Shown here: piece by piece, positions 1 through 8,139 of the stretch
Layout of the letters: the number at the start of each line of letters is the position of its first letter
How positions within the stretch are numbered: position 1 is the first letter of the stretch
Assembly: GCA_024698485.1 (NCBI GenBank)
Contig: JAILRC010000055.1
Coordinates: 1-45,111, forward strand
DNA length: 45,111 nt
From: Lachnospiraceae bacterium
GTDB taxonomy: Bacteria; Bacillota; Clostridia; Lachnospirales; Lachnospiraceae
Reading direction: 5' to 3'
Made by a program: the position numbers and the translations under genes
The notes under the pieces: model-generated
Database searches by the model: none
Seen by the model: the letters and a program-made list of their open reading frames with translations, nothing else
Told to the model about the DNA's origin: nothing

Positions 1-476
1 TAAGAAATGCATCGAAAAAAGATATACCCCGGATACTGGAACTTCTGGTGCAGGTGAATCATGTTCATGCTGTGGGGAGGCCGGACCTGTTTACGGACGG
101 AAAAAGAAAATATGAAGAGGGAGATCTTAAGAGGATCTTAAAAGATTTTGACCGCCCTGTCTTTGTGTGTACAAAAGACGATGCGGTGATCGGCTACTGT
201 ATGACGGAGATAGTTCGTTCCGACGGCAGCAGGAGCACCACAAAAAGGACGGATCTTTATATAGACGATCTTTGTGTGGATGAGAAGATGAGAGGCTGCG
301 GAGCAGGGACTGCTTTGTATAATTATGCAGTTGAATTCGCCTCGGAGATCGGATGTTATTCCGTGACCCTTCATGTCTGGGACTGCAATCCGGAAGCACG
401 GGCTTTCTATGAAAAAATGGGCATGAGGCCTTATATGACTGCAATGGAGACCATAATAGACAATAAAAAGAATTGA
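1..476 (+). CDS. GNAT family N-acetyltransferase, 5'-truncated by window edge
   Basis: This is a GCN5-related acetyltransferase that would transfer an acetyl group from acetyl-CoA to an unidentified amine. The reading frame is open from base 3, before the first internal GTG at 48, and the residues upstream of that codon (ASKKDIPRILELLVQVNHVH) look like the normal start of a GNAT fold. The true start therefore lies outside the window. The acetyl-CoA loop is visible as RGCGAG (Q/RxxGxG/A type) after a beta-strand reading IDDLCVD. The C-terminal NPEARAFYEKMGM segment is the usual GNAT motif B. The substrate cannot be read from sequence. A second GNAT gene follows 175 bases downstream. Confidence 0.85.
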   Translation, partial: RNASKKDIPRILELLVQVNHVHAVGRPDLFTDGKRKYEEGDLKRILKDFDRPVFVCTKDDAVIGYCMTEIVRSDGSRSTTKRTDLYIDDLCVDEKMRGCGAGTALYNYAVEFASEIGCYSVTLHVWDCNPEARAFYEKMGMRPYMTAMETIIDNKKN

Positions 477-521
477 GAATATTAATTCTTTAATTTTTTT
501 GTGGCATTTTTGTAATAGATT

Positions 522-530
522 TGTTATAAT
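522..530 (+). promoter_or_regulatory. extended -10 promoter candidate for the membrane-tailed GNAT gene
   Basis: A perfect TATAAT (525-530) is preceded by TGT, giving an extended -10 box. No good -35 box lies 16-18 bases upstream. The leader that follows contains a small hairpin (GGGC-AAA-GCCC near 589-601) of unknown role. Confidence 0.45.
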
Positions 531-650
531 ATAGCAGATGGTACAAGTGTGCCTTTTTAAAGTTGTAGAAATTTAAGATGAATTTTTCGGGCAAAGCCCT
601 TTAGATCGATATTTATAAGCATTTCTGACAGTGGGGACATACGGAGACTT

Positions 651-1301
651 ATGGCAAAGAAAATGATTTGCTTAAAAACTGAAAGATTATATATCATTCC
701 GATGACGGAAGAAGAACTTGAAATACAGATCAGGGAAGAAAAAGACGAAGAAGCAAAGAAGGCTTACACCGAAATGCTTCAGAGTTGTGAAGATGAGCCG
801 GTTGATTACCTCTGGTTCATTCCCTGGAAGATCATCCTTCAGGAAAACGAGAAAGCTATCGGTAATGCAGCTTTCAAAGGCCCTCAGAACAAAGGCATTG
901 TGGAGATCAGCTTCAGCATCCTTCCCAGCCTTCAGAAACAGGGCTACATGACAGAAGCTCTCAGTGCACTCGTTGACTGGGCTTTCAAGCAGAGAGATGT
1001 TTACGGCATCACCGCCGAGACTGCTCCCGGCAACAAAGCTTCCCAGAGAGTGCTTGAACGTAATGGGTTCGTTATGTATGCAAACGGACAGGACGGACCG
1101 AGATATAAGATCCTTAAACGTAGATTTTTCAAGACGCCTATTATTGCAGGCGTGCTTTTGGTTGCCGGGATTCTTTTGGGATATTTTATTCCCGAATTCA
1201 ATCTCTTATTGAGCATAGGTATATTTACAGGTGTCGGTGCGATATTCGGCATTATTGTTGATGTCGCTGCCGAGAACAGAAGAAAGAGGACAATAGGATA
1301 G
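651..1301 (+). CDS. GNAT acetyltransferase with C-terminal membrane hairpin
   Basis: Residues 1-155 form a RimJ/RimL-like GNAT domain. The acetyl-CoA signature is QKQGYMTEAL (about residues 95-105), followed by the NKASQRVLERNGF helix typical of this group. After the catalytic domain come two hydrophobic segments (about residues 163-180 and 184-207) separated by a short FIPEFN turn, then a basic tail (ENRRKRT). The protein would sit on the membrane with the enzyme domain probably cytoplasmic. Such a tail is not part of normal Rim-type enzymes. The next gene, also a membrane protein, starts 5 bases after the stop codon, which suggests co-translation. Substrate unknown. Confidence 0.8.
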   Translation: MAKKMICLKTERLYIIPMTEEELEIQIREEKDEEAKKAYTEMLQSCEDEPVDYLWFIPWKIILQENEKAIGNAAFKGPQNKGIVEISFSILPSLQKQGYMTEALSALVDWAFKQRDVYGITAETAPGNKASQRVLERNGFVMYANGQDGPRYKILKRRFFKTPIIAGVLLVAGILLGYFIPEFNLLLSIGIFTGVGAIFGIIVDVAAENRRKRTIG

Positions 1302-1306
1302 GATAG

Positions 1307-1999
1307 ATGAAGCGTTTTAAAAGATTTATCTTTAAAACGGCGGAACGCATATCAGGTGACGAACATCTTCGTACCGAGATCTCCCTGTATCCTTCAATTA
1401 CGATGAATTTTCTCATGGCGCTGATCCAGTTGGCGTCAGGTATTACATATAATTCCCTGTGGTTTTATTCGTTGGCGGGATACTATTTTTTCCTTGTTTT
1501 GATACGGTTCCTTGTTCTTAATTGCGAAGTTTCCACAAAGGAAGCGCGGGATGTAATTGTTGAATTCAGGAGATATAAGTTGTGCGGTATTCTGCTTATA
1601 CCGATGAATGTGCTCCTTGCAGTGATAGTATTTTTAATTGTAATAGATGATCAGGGTTTTTCATATGACAGTGCGATCTACACCATAGGTGCGGGTCTCA
1701 TGACCTTCATATTCACCGGAGCCGCTATTACAAATGTTATCAGATACAGGAAGTACAACAGCCCCGTTTTATCGGCGGCAAAGGCTATCAGTCTCATCGC
1801 GGCCTTTGTTTCCATGCTGTCACTTGAGACTTCCCTCTTCGCAGCTTTCGGCGAAGCCGAAAGTGAGACTGTCAGAAGGATAGTGACATCTATCTCAGGA
1901 TCGGCGGTGCTTCTCACCACTTTGTCCATGTCGATCTATATGATCAAACATGCCGACTACAGCATAGCCGCCCTGGAAGAAGAAACCTATGACATATGA
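1307..1999 (+). CDS. multi-pass membrane protein of unknown function
   Basis: I do not recognise a named family. The 230-residue product has about six hydrophobic segments (roughly residues 32-50, 53-72, 92-115, 122-143, 155-175 and 190-211), a basic N-terminus (MKRFKRFIFK) and an acidic C-terminus. The inside/outside charge pattern suits an integral inner-membrane protein with both ends in the cytoplasm. It follows the membrane-tailed acetyltransferase by 5 bases and ends just before a strong terminator, so the two form a small operon and may work together at the membrane. Confidence 0.65.
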   Translation: MKRFKRFIFKTAERISGDEHLRTEISLYPSITMNFLMALIQLASGITYNSLWFYSLAGYYFFLVLIRFLVLNCEVSTKEARDVIVEFRRYKLCGILLIPMNVLLAVIVFLIVIDDQGFSYDSAIYTIGAGLMTFIFTGAAITNVIRYRKYNSPVLSAAKAISLIAAFVSMLSLETSLFAAFGEAESETVRRIVTSISGSAVLLTTLSMSIYMIKHADYSIAALEEETYDI

Positions 2000-2004
2000 C
2001 AAAA

Positions 2005-2040
2005 ATCCCGAAGGGTTCAGGATCCTTCGGGATATTTTTT
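2005..2040. terminator. rho-independent terminator between convergent genes
   Basis: A 10-bp perfect stem (ATCCCGAAGG / CCTTCGGGAT, 9-base loop) is followed by six T residues on the plus strand and preceded by an A-run, so it can act on both converging transcripts. Confidence 0.9.
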
Positions 2041-2075
2041 GCCTTTCTTTATTGATACCACATTATAAAAAGAAA

Positions 2076-2678
2076 TTACTGTTTAACATACATTCCGTTC
2101 TCTTCGGCAAAGCCCATTTTCTTGAGGTATTCGATGTGGATCTCGTTCTTTCCGTCGTAGCAGAGTTTTTCAAATCCCATTTCATGAAGTCTTTCATACA
2201 CAAAACTTCCGAGTTTGCAGTCTCTGTACTGTGGAGTGGAGTAATCTGTGAGAAGAAGAAAATCCTTTCCGGTGCTTTTTCCCAGTGTAATGCCTGCCAG
2301 ATTGTCGTTCTGAAGAGCAAGGAAAACCTTGTCGGCTTCCTTAAATCTTTCCCTGCAGTCGGGGAAGTACTTGGCGATGTCTTCGCCGTATCTTTCAAGC
2401 ATATGCATTGCGGTGGCATCCTGAGCCGAAACTTCCAAAAGGATGAAAGCCTTGTCTTTGTTGATGAGTTTTACCAAAAACCAGATATTGATGGCCACCA
2501 GAGCTGCGTTCATTACCGCGGTGGGATAGGAGCGGATCACCAGTGCGTATATGCAGAAGATCAGGGACCCCAGCGTGTTGATGATCCTGAGTTTGATGAC
2601 CGAACTCATGAGGAGCGAAACCACAACCAAAAGTGAACCCAAATAGCCGATAAGTTCCCAGATCATTTCATGTGTCAT
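2076..2678 (-). CDS. YgjV-like membrane protein fused to a GNAT-like C-terminal domain
   Basis: The first 75 or so residues contain three hydrophobic stretches with the pattern of the YgjV inner-membrane family (WELIGYLGSLLVVVSLLMSS, then LRIINTLGSLIFCIYALVIR and a third helix ending in WFLVKLI). The remainder resembles an acetyltransferase C-terminal half: YRDCKLGSFVYERL near residue 155 and a final strand-helix pair with HIEYLKKMGF. The presumed acetyl-CoA loop (RDCKLG) is degenerate compared with QxxGxG, so catalysis is uncertain. The first ATG is used; upstream is a weak ribosome-binding region. It converges on the preceding operon across a shared terminator. Confidence 0.7.
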   Translation of the reverse strand: MTHEMIWELIGYLGSLLVVVSLLMSSVIKLRIINTLGSLIFCIYALVIRSYPTAVMNAALVAINIWFLVKLINKDKAFILLEVSAQDATAMHMLERYGEDIAKYFPDCRERFKEADKVFLALQNDNLAGITLGKSTGKDFLLLTDYSTPQYRDCKLGSFVYERLHEMGFEKLCYDGKNEIHIEYLKKMGFAEENGMYVKQ

Positions 2679-3172
2679 ATAAATACCGTCCTTAGTTTGA
2701 TTTGAGTATAGTTTAACATGTTTTTTACGGCCTGACTACCCCAAACCTGATCTTGCGAAAGATTATGAGCAGATCGCCCTCACTTTTTTGACCTGATTTT
2801 GCTTTTCGCGTGTTCAGGTCAAACTAATTTCCGAAGATTTCACGAAGCTTTTGGTCAATTATGGCATTTTCTTCATTTAAGTCAAAGGTGTGCCGGGAAT
2901 GTTTTTGACTCTTTTCTTCTTTTTCTTTATTTGGACCAAAGTTGCTCGGTAGTTTCTTTGACTTGTTTACGAATTTTCTGCTTTTAGGTCAAAGTAACCT
3001 TTTTTTTCTTTGGAGCAGAACGATTGCTCCATGATTTATTTTTTGGTTTACTTTCAAAATTCTTTCGTTCAAGTCAAAACACTACCTTGGATGATTTTGA
3101 CCTGAAATGGTTTTTCGGCGTTTATGGTCAAAAAAATATGGTAGAACCGCCTGCGGATATCGCTTAACCAAC
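2679..3172. repeat. gene-free stretch with recurrent inverted TTTGACCTGA / TCAGGTCAAA motifs
   Basis: No plausible gene lies here. At least ten copies of GTCAA or its complement TTGAC occur between 2784 and 3133. Several form facing pairs: TTTGACCTGA (2787-2796) with TCAGGTCAAA (2814-2823), a perfect 10-bp inverted repeat; AGTCAAA (2880) with TTTGACT (2904); TTTGACTTG (2957) with AGGTCAAA (2986); and TCAAGTCAAAA (3069) with TTTTGACCTGA (3094), 10 of 11 bases. Loops are about 16-22 bases. The function is unknown; it could be regulatory for the divergent ygjV-like gene and lacZ, or a decayed palindromic repeat element. Confidence 0.7.
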
Positions 3173-3201
3173 TTTACAAAAATCCCGCCATCACTTATAA
3201 T
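3173..3201 (+). promoter_or_regulatory. sigma-A promoter of the beta-galactosidase gene
   Basis: TTTACA (3173-3178) and TATAAT (3196-3201) are separated by 17 bases. Confidence 0.8.
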
Positions 3202-3211
3202 GAAGAATACT

Positions 3212-3227
3212 GTCGGAGTGTTCCGAC
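3212..3227 (+). promoter_or_regulatory. palindrome at the start of the lacZ transcript, possible operator
   Basis: GTCGGA-GTGT-TCCGAC is a 6-bp perfect inverted repeat located about 5-20 bases after the expected transcription start. It could be a repressor operator or a short hairpin in the mRNA leader. No cognate regulator gene is adjacent. Confidence 0.45.
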
Positions 3228-3254
3228 TTTAACACCTTAAAAAGGAGAAATTCT

Positions 3255-6254
3255 ATGGAAATGGATTACAAATGGTTATCCGATACCACTGTATTTAATG
3301 TTAACAGAGTTGAGGCCCATTCGAGTCACAGGTTCAGCGGCTGTTTTAAGAAATTGAACGGCAGCTGGAAAATGCATCATGCAAAGAATCTTTCACTGGC
3401 ACCGGCGGGATTCTGGAAAAAAGACTTTGACCTCTCGGGTTTTGACGATGTTACCGTTCCTTTGCCCATCCAGATGCAGGGCTACGGACTGCCTGCATAT
3501 AACAACGTTATGTACCCCTGGGACGGTCATGAGAGCATTAAGAACGGTGAAGTGCCCAAGAAGTTCAATCCCACAGCCAGCTATGTCAAGGAATTCGTGA
3601 CAGAGAAGGAAATGAAGGGTCAGCGTGTGTTCCTTAGCTTCGAAGGCGTAGAGAGCGGAATGGCTCTTTGGGTAAACGGTAAATTTATCGGCTACTCCGA
3701 GGATTCCTTTACTCCTCATGATTTCGAGATCACCAATGTTGTGAAATATAATGACGTGAACCGTCTCGCGGTTCAGGTTTATCGTTTTACGTCTTCAAGC
3801 TGGCTTGAGGATCAGGACTTTTTCAGATTCTCCGGCATATTCAGGGATGTTGTGCTTTATTCCGTTCCCCAAATGCATGTTTTCGATATCTTTGCAAAGG
3901 GCAGACTGGAAAAGGACAATGTTACGGGAACTCTTGATCTGGAACTTACTCTGGATGCAGCCGACAAGGAGAAGGCAAAGGCTGAGATCGTTCTGAAGAG
4001 CCTGGAAGAGGAAGTGCTGAGGGCTGAAATGCCTGTAAGCAAGGGCAAGAATCACAAGGTGTTCAAGGTGGGAGAGATCGCACCCTGGAGCGCAGAGGCT
4101 CCCAACCTCTATGAACTGCAGATCGTCCTTAAGGATGAAAAGGGTGAAGTGGTTGAAACCTGCTCACAGAACATCGGTTTCAGACGTTTCGAACTCAAGA
4201 ACGGACTCCTCATGCTCAACGGAAAGCGTATCATCTTTAACGGCGTAAACCGTCATGAGATGAGCTGCGAAACAGGACGTACGGTTTCCTATGAGGATAC
4301 GGAAAATGACATCATCAACATGAAGAGACACAACATCAATGCCATCCGTACCTGCCACTACCCCGATCAGTCCTTTGTTTACGATCTTTGCGACAAGTAC
4401 GGTCTCTATGTCATCGACGAGTGCAACCTTGAGACCCACGGAACATGGTCAGTTACGGGAAAGCCCGACGAGAACACGCTTCCCGGAAGCACGGAAGCAT
4501 GGAGAGATGTATGCCTTGACAGGGCAAAGAGCCTTCAGGAAAGAGACAAGAACCATGCCTGCGTCCTTTTCTGGTCCTGCGGAAACGAATCCTGCGGAGG
4601 AAAGAACATCTGGCTCATGTCCCAGCTCTTCAAGAAGCGTGACGACACCAGACTGGTTCATTACGAAGGCATCAGCCATGACAGAACCTACAACGATACA
4701 TCCGACGTTGAGAGCCAGATGTACACAAAGCCTTGGGACATTAAAAAGTTCCTGGAGGAACATCCTGAGAAGCCTTTCATCTGTTGCGAATATATGCATG
4801 CCATGGGTAACTCACTGGGTGCAATGGACGAGTATACCGATATGACCCATGAGATCGACCGCTATCAGGGCGGCTTTATCTGGGACTACATCGATCAGGC
4901 TTTCAGAAAGAAGAATCGCTACGGCGAGGATTTCATGGGCTACGGCGGAGACTTCGACGACAGACCCAACGATTACAATTTCTGCGGCGACGGCATAGTT
5001 TTCGCGGATCGCACCAACAGCCCCAAGATGCAGGATGTTAAGTACCATTACCAGAACATCGGCATATCTTTCAAGAACAACAAGGCAGAGATCAAAAACT
5101 ACTACCTTTTCACGGATCTTCGCGAATTTGACTGCACTCTGATCCTTAGGAAGAACGGTGTGGAGATATGCAGGGAAGGAAGAAATGTTAAGGCTGCTCC
5201 CGGGGATACGGTAAAGATCCCGCTGTTTGACAAAAAATCCCCTCTTTTTGAGAAGGGAAAAGAATACACCGTAACTGTATCCTTCACTCTCCGTGAGGAT
5301 ACGGACTGGGCAGAAGCGGGCTACGAGATCGCTTTCGGCCAGGATGTGTTCACCATAGGAACGGACAATGTGGGTCTTGATATGATGAGAGAGAATATCG
5401 AGAAACATGTTCGTAAGGTTGAGATCGTGGATTGCGATTACAATTACACTTTCCGCGGAGAGAATTTTGAATATATGTTCTCAAAGCGCAACGCAGGTTT
5501 CCTTTCCATGAAGGTCAACGGCCGAGAGATGTTCGAACTTTCTCCCAGACCCAATTTCTGGAGAGCACCCGTTGACAACGATATGGGTAACCGCATGGTG
5601 CTCCGTATGGGTCAGTGGGAACTTTGCAGTCGTTACAACACCGTTGTTGATTTTAAGGCCGAGGGTAACACCGTGACCTTCACCCACCTTCTTGGGGGTT
5701 ATCAGGATGTTTCGATGCAGTCCTCTTATACGGTTTTCGATGACGGAACCGTGAAGATAGCCATGGACTTTCCGGGCATAAAGGACGGACAGGATATGCC
5801 TGCATTCGGCATGATGTTCACACTGCCTGCGGATTACGGTAATGTAAGATACTACGGCGAAGGCCCCGACGAGTGCATGAGCGACAGAAGAGCGGGAGCA
5901 AAACTCGGTTTCTATGAGTTCAAGGCTTCGGAAAACTTCACTCCCTATCTCATGCCTCAGGAGTGCGGAAATCGTACCGGCGTCCGTCTTGCAAAGGTTA
6001 CGGACGAGAGAGGACACGGCATAATGCTGGCTTCTTCCGACATGGAACTTTCGGTCCTTCCTTACACGCCTTTTGAGGTGGAGAATGCCCTTCACATCCA
6101 TGACCTTCCGGACATCCATCACACCGTCATCCGCGCAAATCTCATGCAGATGGGCGTGGGCGGAGACGATTCCTGGGGAGCTCCCGTACACGAGCAGTAC
6201 AGACTGAAGAGCGACAAGCCTTTACATTTTGAATTCTATGTTGTGGGTATTTAA
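3255..6254 (+). CDS. lacZ: beta-galactosidase, glycoside hydrolase family 2
   Basis: This enzyme hydrolyses terminal beta-galactosides such as lactose, probably in the cytoplasm since no signal peptide is present. The 999-residue length and domain order fit full-length LacZ: an N-terminal sugar-binding jelly roll, an Ig-like domain, a TIM barrel, and a C-terminal beta-galactosidase small chain (bgaC/N domain). The acid/base glutamate is E445 in WSCGNES, and the nucleophile is E512 in CCEYMHAMGN. DECNLETHG is the family signature upstream. The ATG follows AAAAAGGAG. It has its own promoter and is monocistronic. Its stop lies only 2 bases from the stop of the opposing FliK-like gene, with no terminator between them. 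Confidence 0.95.
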   Translation: MEMDYKWLSDTTVFNVNRVEAHSSHRFSGCFKKLNGSWKMHHAKNLSLAPAGFWKKDFDLSGFDDVTVPLPIQMQGYGLPAYNNVMYPWDGHESIKNGEVPKKFNPTASYVKEFVTEKEMKGQRVFLSFEGVESGMALWVNGKFIGYSEDSFTPHDFEITNVVKYNDVNRLAVQVYRFTSSSWLEDQDFFRFSGIFRDVVLYSVPQMHVFDIFAKGRLEKDNVTGTLDLELTLDAADKEKAKAEIVLKSLEEEVLRAEMPVSKGKNHKVFKVGEIAPWSAEAPNLYELQIVLKDEKGEVVETCSQNIGFRRFELKNGLLMLNGKRIIFNGVNRHEMSCETGRTVSYEDTENDIINMKRHNINAIRTCHYPDQSFVYDLCDKYGLYVIDECNLETHGTWSVTGKPDENTLPGSTEAWRDVCLDRAKSLQERDKNHACVLFWSCGNESCGGKNIWLMSQLFKKRDDTRLVHYEGISHDRTYNDTSDVESQMYTKPWDIKKFLEEHPEKPFICCEYMHAMGNSLGAMDEYTDMTHEIDRYQGGFIWDYIDQAFRKKNRYGEDFMGYGGDFDDRPNDYNFCGDGIVFADRTNSPKMQDVKYHYQNIGISFKNNKAEIKNYYLFTDLREFDCTLILRKNGVEICREGRNVKAAPGDTVKIPLFDKKSPLFEKGKEYTVTVSFTLREDTDWAEAGYEIAFGQDVFTIGTDNVGLDMMRENIEKHVRKVEIVDCDYNYTFRGENFEYMFSKRNAGFLSMKVNGREMFELSPRPNFWRAPVDNDMGNRMVLRMGQWELCSRYNTVVDFKAEGNTVTFTHLLGGYQDVSMQSSYTVFDDGTVKIAMDFPGIKDGQDMPAFGMMFTLPADYGNVRYYGEGPDECMSDRRAGAKLGFYEFKASENFTPYLMPQECGNRTGVRLAKVTDERGHGIMLASSDMELSVLPYTPFEVENALHIHDLPDIHHTVIRANLMQMGVGGDDSWGAPVHEQYRLKSDKPLHFEFYVVGI

Positions 6255-6256
6255 GA

Positions 6257-7840
6257 TCACGCCCGCATATCAAAACTGAATCTGGTGACCAAAGACGGAG
6301 AATGTGCTTCAAGAAACTGAGTCAGAAGAGGTACATTCTCCTCTTTTTGTTCCCTGACGCCCACTTCGCAGTTAAGGGCATATCCCTTGGCGGTCAGAGC
6401 TTTGTTAAGATCCGGGATCTCGGATTCGAAGACTTCTTTCGAGGCTTCCGAAGAAGCGGATATGGTAACGGTGGCATTTTGTCCCGTAAGTTTTATGAGA
6501 ATGTCCGTTTCTCCCAGATTGTCCAAGTCCAGATGGAGAAGGGCGCTGACTGTGTCGCCGCTCTTAAATGCTCTTTTCTTTTCGTAGACATAGAGATCTC
6601 CCCGGGCGTTTTCTTCCCTGAGTTTTACGGGAAGCTGGACATAGGGGAAGATGTTGTTTATGGAATCCATAAACTTAAGGGTGGAAGAGAGGCGGGCGGT
6701 GTGGGAGGAGACAACGTTTTTGGCCATGTCTTCCTTTGCGATTCCTTCGCTCTGTTTAAGCACTTTTTCTTCCAGGGCCCTGAGTCTTTGGGAGGCTTCT
6801 TCCAGCTTGGTGTACAGTTTTTTCACTTTGTCTCCGTCACCGAAGTCCTTTGGAGGCATATGCAGGGCTTTCCGGATGGCTTTTTCGGGGGCGGGAGTGT
6901 CGGAAGGGGCGGAAAACTGTCCATCCGAAGGCTTTTCGGGAAGAGTTTCGGTGGCATTTTTTTCTGCAATGGGAGTATTTTCGACGCTTTTCGTTTTTTG
7001 GCTGACAGCATCCGGGGACGGAAGATCCGAAGGCTTTTTTTCAACGGAAGCTTCCGAAGGGGATGAGGCATGTTTTACGGAGATTTCCTGTTCTTCGCTT
7101 ACGGGCTCGGAGACATCCGAACCTGTCATATCTTTTATTATGCTTTTAAGTTCTTTTACAAATTCATCTTTTTGGGCACTGTCCGGAAGAGCAGCGATCT
7201 CCTCGGAAAGTTCCGAAACTGACGCTGCAAATTCGGCCACGGGTTCGGAATTGCCAAAATCTTTGTAGATCCTGACATTTTCCCGGGTGACGGGGATCTT
7301 GGCAATGTCCATCAGCACCAGATCCCGAACGGGAATCTGAGGGTTCTTTGAGGAAAGAGTCATGAATCTTCTGATGTTGGCTTCATTTATGGGCTGGGAG
7401 TGCTGCATGAGTTCACGGGTGACGGTCTCTGCTTTCTCTGTGTGGGCTATCCCCGCGGCATCCAGAGCTTTGTGAACGGTTTTTTGAACTTGTGCGTCTT
7501 CGATGTTTTCATTTCCCGTCAGTTTCAGGGTGACTACTTTCCCATCCTTTCCGGCAATGAAGAATTCTGCCGTGTCGCCGATGGAAAGGGGAAGAGATGT
7601 TTCGGTCCGTGCGTTTAAGGTCTCGCCGTTTGTAAGCCGGAGAAGGACGGTGTTCTGCCTCAGATCCAAAACAGTTCCTTTGATCAGGGTCGTTTCTCCC
7701 TGAAGAAGGGTTTCAAGAAGCTTTGAAGCGGCGTCTGCCTGAAGTATCTTTGCGGGCAGGGTACCTTCTCCGGGAGTCCTGCCGGACTTTCTTTCGGAGT
7801 TGGCATACAGATTTTGCATTATGTTTTCCAGGATAGTCAT
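6257..7840 (-). CDS. FliK-like flagellar hook-length control protein
   Basis: The C-terminal part (about residues 400-500) has the Flg_hook fold pattern: alternating strands reading LHLDLDNLGETDILIKLTG followed by a helix and VTISASSE, as in the FliK domain that binds FlhB and switches export from rod/hook to filament subunits. The centre (about 230-320) is Pro/Ser/Glu-rich and low in complexity, as expected for a ruler-type linker. The N-terminus carries a small beta-domain (KGTVLDLRQNTVLLRLTNGE). The ATG follows GGGGAGAG. The gene is alone rather than in a flagellar operon, and a sigma-D type promoter lies upstream. It may be a second, paralogous FliK. Confidence 0.75.
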   Translation of the reverse strand: MTILENIMQNLYANSERKSGRTPGEGTLPAKILQADAASKLLETLLQGETTLIKGTVLDLRQNTVLLRLTNGETLNARTETSLPLSIGDTAEFFIAGKDGKVVTLKLTGNENIEDAQVQKTVHKALDAAGIAHTEKAETVTRELMQHSQPINEANIRRFMTLSSKNPQIPVRDLVLMDIAKIPVTRENVRIYKDFGNSEPVAEFAASVSELSEEIAALPDSAQKDEFVKELKSIIKDMTGSDVSEPVSEEQEISVKHASSPSEASVEKKPSDLPSPDAVSQKTKSVENTPIAEKNATETLPEKPSDGQFSAPSDTPAPEKAIRKALHMPPKDFGDGDKVKKLYTKLEEASQRLRALEEKVLKQSEGIAKEDMAKNVVSSHTARLSSTLKFMDSINNIFPYVQLPVKLREENARGDLYVYEKKRAFKSGDTVSALLHLDLDNLGETDILIKLTGQNATVTISASSEASKEVFESEIPDLNKALTAKGYALNCEVGVREQKEENVPLLTQFLEAHSPSLVTRFSFDMRA

Positions 7841-7878
7841 ATTTTCTCTCCCCGAACAGTGTTCTCAGATCATGATAT

Positions 7879-7906
7879 ATATCGGATCTCGATTTGATGA
7901 ATTTTA
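7879..7906 (-). promoter_or_regulatory. sigma-D (FliA/sigma-28) type promoter of the FliK-like gene
   Basis: On the minus strand TAAAATTC is followed, 16 bases after TAAA, by TCCGATAT. The consensus for flagellar sigma-D promoters is TAAA-N15-GCCGATAA/T, so the -10 box matches at six or seven positions with one extra base in the spacer. It lies about 40 bases upstream of the start codon, which fits a flagellar late-gene role. Confidence 0.6.
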
Positions 7907-7909
7907 TTG

Positions 7910-7938
7910 TTGTTAATCTTTTTTAAATGTGTTAAACT
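7910..7938 (+). promoter_or_regulatory. promoter candidate for tRNA-Gly
   Basis: TTGTTA and TAAACT are separated by 17 bases, ending 15 bases before the mature tRNA 5' end. It overlaps the divergent sigma-D type promoter, so the two could interfere. Confidence 0.4.
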
Positions 7939-7953
7939 GTTCCTCGTAAATAT

Positions 7954-8024
7954 GCAGGTGTGGTTTATCGGTAGAATTTTGGCTTCCCAAGCCGACGGGA
8001 CGGGTTCGACTCCCGCCACCTGCT
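7954..8024 (+). tRNA. tRNA-Gly (anticodon CCC)
   Basis: The acceptor stem GCAGGTG pairs perfectly with CACCTGC, with T as discriminator and no encoded CCA. The anticodon stem TTGGC/GCCGA encloses TTCCCAA, giving anticodon CCC. The T-loop is TTCGACT. It is a short tRNA of 71 nt, as usual for tRNA-Gly. A T-run follows immediately. Confidence 0.93.
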
Positions 8025-8139
8025 TTTTCTGAACGCGGATCAGGCTTTTTGCTCCCCATTGGGGGTAAGATTGCGGGTGTCCGCTTTATTTCTTATATGG
8101 GCAAGGTTTATAAGGGGAAAAACTTCGAAGGAGGATCCT

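Noticed and set aside
5481-6191. 236-residue minus-strand open frame opposite lacZ
   Set aside because: Antisense to the conserved C-terminal part of beta-galactosidase; a codon-usage shadow.
6302-7268. Long plus-strand open frames opposite the FliK-like gene
   Set aside because: Phe/Gly- and Ser-rich shadows of the low-complexity Glu/Ser/Pro linker; the minus-strand product has the recognisable domain.
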